A stretch of 64,000 bases of DNA from Proteobacteria bacterium ST_bin14 (GTDB lineage Bacteria; Pseudomonadota; Alphaproteobacteria; Sphingomonadales; Sphingomonadaceae). Numbering within the stretch: the stretch's first letter is position 1; every line of letters begins with the position of its first letter. Shown piece by piece: positions 34,366-41,458 of the stretch. The stretch lies in NCBI GenBank assembly GCA_002083655.1, contig MSXR01000005.1, positions 115,401-179,400 on the forward strand, given 5' to 3'. The translations under genes were made by a program, and so were the position numbers. Below the pieces are notes generated by a model, which ran no database searches, was not told the DNA's origin, and saw nothing but the letters and a program-made list of their open reading frames with translations.

Positions 34366-34366
34366 C

Positions 34367-35029
34367 ATGGCCCTTTCGCGAAAGTCGTTTCAGTTGTCAA
34401 TCGAAACGATACCAGGCGGTACAAATTCTTCAGCCCGTGACGCGCGGCGTGATCTGATCATCGCCACCGCGCGCGCTGCTTTCTTCACGCATGGCTATGC
34501 CGGCACGGCCATGTCGGCGATTGCGGCGCAGGTTGGCGGTTCCAAAACGACGCTGTGGCGCCATTTTCCGTCAAAACAGGATTTATTTGTCGCGGTGATC
34601 GATGATCTGGTCGGGCGGTACGGCCAGGCACTGACGATGCCGCTGGAGCCTGGCGAGCCACTGGAGCCAGCCCTGCGGCGCTTTGCAGAAGCGCTGATGG
34701 GCACGATCCTGTCGGCCCCGATTGTCGCCCTGCACCGTGTCGTCACCGGTGAAGCCGCGCGTTTTCCCGAACTGGGGGCCCTGTTTCATGAACGCGGGCC
34801 AAAGCGCGGCAAGGAACGGCTCGCCCGGTTTCTGGAAGCGGCGATGGCGCATGGCCATATCCGGCGCGGTGACCCGATGATCGCCGCACGGCAATTTGCC
34901 GGGCTGTGCCAATCAGGCGTGTTCCAGGATAGCGTGTTCGGCGTGGCCGGGCCGATCAATCCCGACGATGTCCGCCGCGATATCGATGCGGCAATTGATA
35001 CGTTCTTGCGGGGCTGGCGGCCGGCATAA
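34367..35029 (+). CDS. TetR-family repressor
   Basis: A 220-residue regulator. The helix-turn-helix reads DLIIATARAAFFTHGYAGTAMSAIAAQVGGSKTTLWRHFPSKQDLFVAVIDDLV, and the ligand-binding domain is of the AcrR-C type. It is divergent from the nodT-emrA-emrB operon and is the likely repressor of it and of itself. The ATG at 34367 places a perfect minus-strand -35 hexamer (TTGACA, 34395-34400) and operator-like site B inside its coding sequence, so translation may in fact begin at the TTG at 34394, which would shorten the protein by nine residues. Confidence 0.9.
   Translation: MALSRKSFQLSIETIPGGTNSSARDARRDLIIATARAAFFTHGYAGTAMSAIAAQVGGSKTTLWRHFPSKQDLFVAVIDDLVGRYGQALTMPLEPGEPLEPALRRFAEALMGTILSAPIVALHRVVTGEAARFPELGALFHERGPKRGKERLARFLEAAMAHGHIRRGDPMIAARQFAGLCQSGVFQDSVFGVAGPINPDDVRRDIDAAIDTFLRGWRPA
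34395..34422. promoter_or_regulatory. minus-strand TTGACA and operator-like site B
   Basis: TTGACA reads on the minus strand at 34400-34395 and could be the -35 element of the efflux operon. Next to it, ATACCAGGCGGTAC (34409-34422) is a second dyad sharing the ATAC-N-A-N-G-N-GGTA core with site A. No clear -10 hexamer was found at the ideal distance. Confidence 0.45.
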
Positions 35030-35179
35030 GCCCGACGTCGGCGCGATTTTTTATGCCCTGAATAAACGCCACGGGTGGGCCAATGCGGCGGCTTTCCCAT
35101 TCCGGGATGAAATTGCGCCGGGCAGTGCCGCCGGTTCCGGCTAGGGTAAAAACAGCTTAAAGACGGCACTCCGCCTATT

Positions 35180-38100
35180 GTGGCCCTGATCATCACGGAA
35201 ATTCAGCTTGAGCGGTATGATGTGATTGGGAGGCAGGTCTTTTTTGACGCGAGCGGCGCGCGAACCCGGTGGACGAATCGGGTGTTCGGGCTGGGGTATC
35301 TGATTCTGTTTTTAATGGGCTGTGTGTTTGCAGCGACGATTTATTATCTGCCCCGGCCTGATCCGGTAAAATTCTGGACCGATAAAACCCGATTACGCGC
35401 GCCGCAAAAGCCATTGGTTGGCAATCGCGCATCCTTTACCGGTGGTGCGCCTTTTTCCGCTCCGTGGCCAATGATCGCGGGCAATGCGACCCGAACGATC
35501 CGGCCCATCATGGTCGGCTTTTATGCGCCCTGGGATGACAATAGCCCCGCTTCACTGCGCAAACATATCGGCCAGCTTGATTGGCTGATTGCCAGTATAG
35601 TGTCCGTTTCCGGGCCGGATCATGCGGTGGAGGTGACGCCCGATGAACGGCTGGATGCAGCGCTCGCCCAAGCCAAAGCGCGAATTGCCGTGTTTCCGAT
35701 GATCCAAAATGGCATCGAGGAAGATTGGGACGGTGAGGGCGCCGCCAAATTGCTGGCCGATCCAGCGGCGCGCGCTGTGCTGCTGGACCGGATTGAACGC
35801 ATTGTGGCGATGCGTGCAGCGCCGGGCATGGCATTTGATTTTGAAGATTTACCAGCGCCCGCCCGGGTGGATTATCTGCGCCTGATCACCGAAGCGCATG
35901 CGCGATTTGCGGCGCGGCGCTGGCAGGTGATCGTTACCCTGCCCGCTGACAGTTCCGACTGGCAGATTGCCGCTTTTGCCGCCGCAGCGGACAAGGTTGT
36001 TTTCAAGGGGTTCGGCGAACACGGGCCTGCGGGCGGGGCTGAGAACGGGGCTGAGAGCGGGGCTGGCCCCATTGCCGGCCAGCGCTGGTTTGCAGACCGG
36101 CTGGCGCGTGTAACGGCGGTAATGGGCAGCGAAAAGCTGATCGTCGCCATTGGCAATTTTGCCTATGATTGGCCGGCCGATCGCGAGGCGCTGCCAATAT
36201 CGGTGGAAGAAGCCTGGCTGACCGCGCGCGAAAGTGGCGCGCCCATCCGCTTTGACCAGGCCAGCGGCAATCCCACCTTCGACTATGAAGACGGTACCGA
36301 GGTGCACAAGGTATGGCTGCTCGATGCGGCAACGGGGTGGAACCAGTTGCGCATGGCCTATGCTTCGGGCGCGGCAGGCCTCGCGATCTGGCGGCTGGGC
36401 ACCGAAGACAGCAGCTTATGGGCCGCGCTGAAGGGCGTTGAAAGCGCAACCCCGCCCAATATTGCCCTGCTACAATCAAATTCGAACGTCGATGTGGAGG
36501 GCAGCGGCGAAATTCTGCGGATTTCTGCGGTGCCAACCGATGGCAGGCGCAGGATTGTGACCAACGATCAGGGCATGATCACCGGCGAAGAATTTATCAG
36601 ATTGCCAACGCCCTTTGTCGTCAGCCGAACCGGATATCGCCCAAAAACCGTCGCGCTGACCTTTGATGATGGCCCCGACCCCAACTGGACCCCGAAGATT
36701 CTGGCGATTTTGCGCCAGAAGCGCGTGCCCGCGACCTTTTTCATCATTGGCAGGAATGCGATTGCCAATCGATCACTGCTGAACCAGATCATCGATGAGG
36801 GCCATGAACTGGGCAATCACACCTTCACCCACCCCAATCTGGCGATTGTCCCCGATCAGCAGGCGATGCTTGAACTCAACGCCAACCAACGCCTTGTCCA
36901 GGCATATACCGGACGGTCGATGCGGTTGTTTCGCGCGCCCTATTTCGCCGATGCCGAAGCAAGCACAGCCGATGAACTTCGCGCAGCGCTGATCGCGCAG
37001 GAGAACGGCTATATCAATGTTGGCCTTCACGTCGATCCGCAAGACTGGGACGGCAAAGATGCGCCCGCGATTGCGGAATCGGTGCTGGCACAAGTGGCAG
37101 GCGAGAGTAGCGACGAAACCCGGCAGATCGTGTTGCTGCACGACGGCGGCGGAAACCGAAGCCAGACCGTCGCCGCCCTGCCCCTGATCATCGATGAACT
37201 GCGCGCCCGTGGCTATCAGCTCACCAGCATTTCCGCGCTTACCGGCCTGAACCGCGCGGTGACGATGCCGATCGTCGCTGGCACCGAATTGTTCGCCACC
37301 GGGGCCGATCTGGGGTTGTTTTTGTTGCTGGACGCCGCCGGGCAGGTTTTGAAAATGCTGTTTTATGCAGCGATCGTGGCCGGGCTGATCCGCGCCGTGC
37401 TGATGACGGGGATTGCCCTATTTTCCAACGCCATGAACGGCCGCCGCGAAAAGCCTGCCATCAATCCCGATTTGCTGGTTTCCGTGCTTATCCCCGCCTA
37501 TAATGAGGAGCGGGTGATCGAATCCACCATCCGGCAGGTGCTGGCCAGCCGCAACGCGCGGATTGAGATTATCGTGATCGACGATGGATCACGCGATGCG
37601 ACAGCGGCGGTAGTGACGGCAGCTTTTGGCGATCATCCGGCGGTGCGCTTGGTCACCGTGCCCAATGGTGGCAAGGCAAAGGCGCTGAACCTCGCGGTCG
37701 AACTGGCCAGGGGAGACGTGCTGATCGCGCTTGATGCCGATACGATGTTCGGGCTTGATACCATTGCCCGGCTGCAACGCTGGTTTGCCGATCCCCGCAT
37801 TGGTGCGGTTGCTGGCAATGTGCAGGTTGGCAACCGGATCAATCTGGTCACCCGCTGGCAATCGATTGAATATATCACATCGCAAAATCTGGAGCGGCGC
37901 GCATTGGCGGCGCTGAATGCCGTCATGGTCGTGCCCGGCGCGGTCGGCGCGTTTCGGCGCGCGGCATTGGCGCAAAGCGGCGGCTATCCCGAAGAGACGC
38001 TGGCGGAAGACCAGGATTTGACGATTCAGATTCAGCGCGATGGTTGGCGGGTGATTTATGATCCAGCCGCGTTGGCGTGGACCGAAGCACCGGAGACGTT

Positions 38101-38617
38101 TTTGTTGCTCGCGCGGCAGCGCTTCCGCTGGTCATTCGGCACGCTGCAATGCCTGTGGAAGCACCGGTCCATCCTGTGGACGGGTCGGCCGTGGGCGCTC
38201 GCCTATATCGGCATTCCGCAATCGCTGCTGTTCCAGATCGGTTTTTCGTTGATTGCCCCGGTGATTGATCTGTTGCTGGTGCTGAACATCGCGTTGGCGC
38301 TCGCCAATAGCTGGCAGCACGGTGCGGGCGAAATCCACGGTGACGGGCTGACGATGTTGGTCTTCTGGTTTGGGTTCACCACCATCGACGCGCTGTGCGG
38401 CTATGCAGCCTATAAGATGGAGCCGCGCCGACTGCGCTTTCCGTTCCTGCTGCTGATCGCGCAACGGTTTATCTATCGCCAGTTGATGTATTGGGTGGTG
38501 ATCCGCGCGGTGGTTACCGCGTTACGCGGCCCTTCGGTCCGGTGGGGCAAGCCGAAACGGAGCGGCCAGCTTGGCAAACCGCGCCGCCGCTGGTTCCAGC
38601 TTTTCGCACGCGGGTAG
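35180..38617 (+). CDS. GH18-like / CE4 deacetylase / GT2 synthase fusion protein
   Basis: A 1145-residue protein with three modules. After one membrane anchor (about 35-58), residues about 110-420 form a GH18-like barrel (VGFYAPWDDNS, GMAFDFEDLPAP in place of DxxDxDxE). Residues about 488-680 are a NodB/CE4 polysaccharide deacetylase (ALTFDDGPDPNWTPKIL, NHTFTHPNL, FRAPYF, LLHDGGGNR). A second membrane segment leads to a GT2 domain (about 765-1010) with IPAYNEE, ALDADT, EDQDLT and QRFRW (QxxRW), followed by C-terminal membrane helices. The GT2 part resembles PgaC/IcaA-type N-acetylglucosamine polymerases, so one polypeptide may synthesise, deacetylate and trim or secrete a GlcNAc polymer. The start is a GTG at 35180; a GTG at 35221 (IGRQVFFDASG) is also plausible. 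The 3' end overlaps the GH8 gene. Confidence 0.88.
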   Translation: MALIITEIQLERYDVIGRQVFFDASGARTRWTNRVFGLGYLILFLMGCVFAATIYYLPRPDPVKFWTDKTRLRAPQKPLVGNRASFTGGAPFSAPWPMIAGNATRTIRPIMVGFYAPWDDNSPASLRKHIGQLDWLIASIVSVSGPDHAVEVTPDERLDAALAQAKARIAVFPMIQNGIEEDWDGEGAAKLLADPAARAVLLDRIERIVAMRAAPGMAFDFEDLPAPARVDYLRLITEAHARFAARRWQVIVTLPADSSDWQIAAFAAAADKVVFKGFGEHGPAGGAENGAESGAGPIAGQRWFADRLARVTAVMGSEKLIVAIGNFAYDWPADREALPISVEEAWLTARESGAPIRFDQASGNPTFDYEDGTEVHKVWLLDAATGWNQLRMAYASGAAGLAIWRLGTEDSSLWAALKGVESATPPNIALLQSNSNVDVEGSGEILRISAVPTDGRRRIVTNDQGMITGEEFIRLPTPFVVSRTGYRPKTVALTFDDGPDPNWTPKILAILRQKRVPATFFIIGRNAIANRSLLNQIIDEGHELGNHTFTHPNLAIVPDQQAMLELNANQRLVQAYTGRSMRLFRAPYFADAEASTADELRAALIAQENGYINVGLHVDPQDWDGKDAPAIAESVLAQVAGESSDETRQIVLLHDGGGNRSQTVAALPLIIDELRARGYQLTSISALTGLNRAVTMPIVAGTELFATGADLGLFLLLDAAGQVLKMLFYAAIVAGLIRAVLMTGIALFSNAMNGRREKPAINPDLLVSVLIPAYNEERVIESTIRQVLASRNARIEIIVIDDGSRDATAAVVTAAFGDHPAVRLVTVPNGGKAKALNLAVELARGDVLIALDADTMFGLDTIARLQRWFADPRIGAVAGNVQVGNRINLVTRWQSIEYITSQNLERRALAALNAVMVVPGAVGAFRRAALAQSGGYPEETLAEDQDLTIQIQRDGWRVIYDPAALAWTEAPETFLLLARQRFRWSFGTLQCLWKHRSILWTGRPWALAYIGIPQSLLFQIGFSLIAPVIDLLLVLNIALALANSWQHGAGEIHGDGLTMLVFWFGFTTIDALCGYAAYKMEPRRLRFPFLLLIAQRFIYRQLMYWVVIRAVVTALRGPSVRWGKPKRSGQLGKPRRRWFQLFARG

Positions 38618-39860
38618 GATCCCAGTAGTTGCCGGTCATCACCAGCAACGACAGCAGCGTGACCGAATCCTCATAATAGCCCTCATGATGCTGGCGCACG
38701 GCGGCATAGACGGCGTTTAGCCAGCCTTGCTGGGCGGGGTTGGCCATGGCAGCCACACCAAAGGGCGCGGCAAACAGCGCGCTGAAATAATCGGTGTTCG
38801 GCAAGGGCTTGCCATTCAGGCTGTACCCGGCGCGAATGGCGCGTGGATTGCCCCCAGTATTGCGCTCAATCCAGGCCGATATCCTGCTCACCTGAGCAAT
38901 TGATGCGCGGCTGCCGTTGATCAGCGCATCGGTGCCGATCCGCCACGGCACCCGGGCGGCATTCATAAAATAATCGCCATCGTTGATTGTTTCGAGAAAA
39001 TGGGCCGACGCAGCCTTTGGCAACTGATCAAGATGCGTCACGAAATCGGGCACCAGCCCGGTTCGCGGGGTCAATGCAGCCTGCATGGCAGACATGGTGG
39101 CGCGCGTTCGTTGGGTTGCCACCCGCCAGCTTTTACTGCTGGTAAAGCGGGCAAAACTGGCAAAATGCGCGGGCATGAAATCTGATGTGCGCGCCATGGT
39201 CTCATCGATATCATTGTCGTTTGACCGCACCCAATCCCCCAGTAGCGGCAGGCCCAGTTGGTGCCCCATTGACGATTTTTTGAGCGCCGTCAGCCGCCGC
39301 TTGGCATGGCGGCGATAATTGATTTGCCCGTTGCTACCCCACTGGGCGTCGGCAAGCATCAGCGCATAGGCGATATCGGCATCCCCATCAAAAGCGCTGT
39401 CGCCATCGCCTGTGCGCGACGGGCTTTTCCAGGCCATCAGGGCCGGGCTGATCTCGCTTGGGTGGGCGAGCGTGTACGCCAGCAGCCCATCGAAAATCCG
39501 CTTCGCCTGCGGATCATGGCCCGCCATCAGCGCGACGATGATCATCCCATATCCCTGCCCTTCGGAAACGGTGGCGCCCGATTTTCGCTTGCCCAGGCCG
39601 ATGCGGTACATGCGCCGCCCGGCGCGTCGGCCGGCATCGATCAGATAATGGTCTTTCCACCAAGCATAAAATCGCCGGACATCGCCGTCCATGACCGGCT
39701 GGCGAAAATTATCGGGCTTAATCGTGCCCGCGGCATAGACCACATGTTGCGGAAACGGCATTTTTGGCGGTGGCGCCGCATAAGCCGCCGTGTGTGCCAT
39801 CGCCAATCCCGAACTTGCGCCCATGACATAGGTCGACAGGGAGCGGATCATACGCACCAT
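38514..39860 (-). CDS. glycoside hydrolase family 8 (cellulase/chitosanase-like), exported
   Basis: A 448-residue protein with a signal peptide (MIRSLSTYVMGASSGLAMAHTAAYA). The GH8 catalytic residues are visible: the acid E100 in ATVSEGQGYGMIIVALMAG and the Asp cluster D158/D160 in SAFDGDADIAYALMLADAQW. GH8 enzymes cut cellulose, chitosan or related beta-1,4 chains, and BcsZ in bacterial cellulose operons belongs here. Convergent to the GH18/CE4/GT2 gene, it probably trims or releases the polymer made next door; a partly deacetylated GlcNAc chain would suit a chitosanase-type GH8. The last 34 codons overlap the 3' end of that gene on the opposite strand. Confidence 0.88.
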   Translation of the reverse strand: MVRMIRSLSTYVMGASSGLAMAHTAAYAAPPPKMPFPQHVVYAAGTIKPDNFRQPVMDGDVRRFYAWWKDHYLIDAGRRAGRRMYRIGLGKRKSGATVSEGQGYGMIIVALMAGHDPQAKRIFDGLLAYTLAHPSEISPALMAWKSPSRTGDGDSAFDGDADIAYALMLADAQWGSNGQINYRRHAKRRLTALKKSSMGHQLGLPLLGDWVRSNDNDIDETMARTSDFMPAHFASFARFTSSKSWRVATQRTRATMSAMQAALTPRTGLVPDFVTHLDQLPKAASAHFLETINDGDYFMNAARVPWRIGTDALINGSRASIAQVSRISAWIERNTGGNPRAIRAGYSLNGKPLPNTDYFSALFAAPFGVAAMANPAQQGWLNAVYAAVRQHHEGYYEDSVTLLSLLVMTGNYWDPTRVRKAGTSGGAVCQAGRSVSACPTGPKGRVTR

Positions 39861-40032
39861 CTAGCGCGATCGCGTCTACACAGGCAATGGCAATGGCGCG
39901 TAGTTTCAGCGCACGAAACCACCCCCACAACCGGCAAAACGCACGGCTGTTAAACCCACCGATTTTGATTATGGACCAATGGATTGAGGTAAGCTTGGGC
40001 AATCATCGCCAGGCCGGACGACGGGAAAGATA

Positions 40033-41325
40033 ATGAGCAGCTTGCTGGAAGGCGCGCGGACCATCATCGCGCATATTGCAGAACGGCTTCAGGCCGATGC
40101 CAGCATCCAGCTGTGGAATGGCGAAGTGCTGCCGCTCGGGCCCAATGCCCGTGATGACATCCGCATCGTTATCGCGTCCCCCGGCGTGATCGGCACGCTG
40201 ATCCGCAGCCCGAAACTGATGACATTGGTGGAAATCTATATCGCGGGCGGCATCGACATTTCCGGGGGCAGCCCGCTTGAGGCGCTGCAGCGCTGGGATC
40301 ATCTGCGCGCGGTGCGACTGGCCAAATCGGTTGATCGCGCGCTGATCCTGAAAGCCGGCTGGCCATTTCTGTTCGCGTTTGAGGGGATTGACGACACGCT
40401 GAGCTTTGGCCAGCGGGTTGGCGCGCTGTTCGGGCGCGGGCGCGACGATACGGCAATGATCCAGTTTCATTATGACGTGTCAAACGCCTTCTATGCGCTT
40501 TTCCTTGATCCCGCGATGCAATATTCAAGCGCAGTTTTCGCCTCGCCTGAAACCAGTCTGGCCGATGCGCAGATCGCGAAGATGGACCTGATCTGCCGCA
40601 AGCTGATGCTGAACGATGGCGATCATTTGCTCGATCTGGGGTGCGGCTGGGGTGGCCTTGCCTGCCACGCCGCCGAACATTTTGGCGCGCGCGTGCACGG
40701 CGTTACCCTGTCAGAGGCACAGCGCGAACGCGCCGTTGCGCGCGCCGCCGAACGCGGGCTGAGCGACCGGGTGACAATCGAACTGCGCGATTACCGCACA
40801 ATCGAAACACCCGGCGCCTATACCAAAATCGCGCAGGTCGGCATGTTTGAGCATGTTGGCATCGACAATTACGATACGCATTACCGGCAAATGCACCGGC
40901 TGCTGGTGCCGCACGGCCTGTATTTCCACCAGGCGACCACGCGTCGCGCGACGCTGGACATCACCCAGTTTCGCAAGCGCACGGCCTATATGAAGGTGAT
41001 CAACCGGTATATCTTCCCCGGCGGCGAGCTGGATTATATCGGCATGACCACCACCGACCTGGAACGCCACGGGTTCGAAGTGCGGGATGTGGAAAGCATG
41101 CGCGAGCACTATTATCTGTCGCTAAAGGCGTGGAGCGAAAACCTGTACGCCAATCGTGAAGCGGCAATTGCCGAGGCGGGGTTGACCCGCACGCGGCTGT
41201 GGCTGCTGTATTTCGCACTGTCGTGCACCGGGTTTTACCGCGGCGTCTTGTGCGATTTTCAAACGCTTGCGCAAAAACGCCAGGCCGGGCTGTCCGGCCT
41301 GCCGTTCGATCGCCGGACGATTTAG
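40033..41325 (+). CDS. cfa: cyclopropane-fatty-acyl-phospholipid synthase
   Basis: A 430-residue methyltransferase that adds a methylene bridge to unsaturated fatty acids in membrane phospholipids. The N-terminal lipid-binding region precedes the catalytic domain, which has FHYDVSNAFYALFLDPAMQYSSAVF, the SAM motif LLDLGCGWGGLACHAAEHFGARVHGVTLSE, FEHVGIDNYDTHYRQMHRLL and a C-terminal YYLSLKAWSENLY...LYFALSCTGFYRG. The start at 40033 is preceded by GGGAAAG. It is divergent from GH8 over 170 bp and may belong with envelope stress genes. No second cfa-type oxidoreductase is adjacent. Confidence 0.94.
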   Translation: MSSLLEGARTIIAHIAERLQADASIQLWNGEVLPLGPNARDDIRIVIASPGVIGTLIRSPKLMTLVEIYIAGGIDISGGSPLEALQRWDHLRAVRLAKSVDRALILKAGWPFLFAFEGIDDTLSFGQRVGALFGRGRDDTAMIQFHYDVSNAFYALFLDPAMQYSSAVFASPETSLADAQIAKMDLICRKLMLNDGDHLLDLGCGWGGLACHAAEHFGARVHGVTLSEAQRERAVARAAERGLSDRVTIELRDYRTIETPGAYTKIAQVGMFEHVGIDNYDTHYRQMHRLLVPHGLYFHQATTRRATLDITQFRKRTAYMKVINRYIFPGGELDYIGMTTTDLERHGFEVRDVESMREHYYLSLKAWSENLYANREAAIAEAGLTRTRLWLLYFALSCTGFYRGVLCDFQTLAQKRQAGLSGLPFDRRTI

Positions 41326-41339
41326 CGGGCCCGATCTCA

Positions 41340-41455
41340 GCCTGCGCAAAACACCCTCTCCCGTTCACCCCGAGCTTCGCCGAAGGCGGCAGGCGCAACG
41401 CCCCACCTATCAAGCAAGGGGCTTCAACTTCGCTCAGCCCGAACGCGACGGGGCG
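41340..41455. repeat. dispersed intergenic element
   Basis: Between cfa and the TonB receptor gene lies a non-coding stretch containing CCTCTCCCGTTCACCCCGAG and GCTTCAACTTCGCTCAGCCC followed by GAACGCG. The second core resembles the one near 15741-15765, so both look like copies of a short dispersed repeat. No terminator T-tract is seen. Confidence 0.45.
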
Positions 41456-41458
41456 TGT

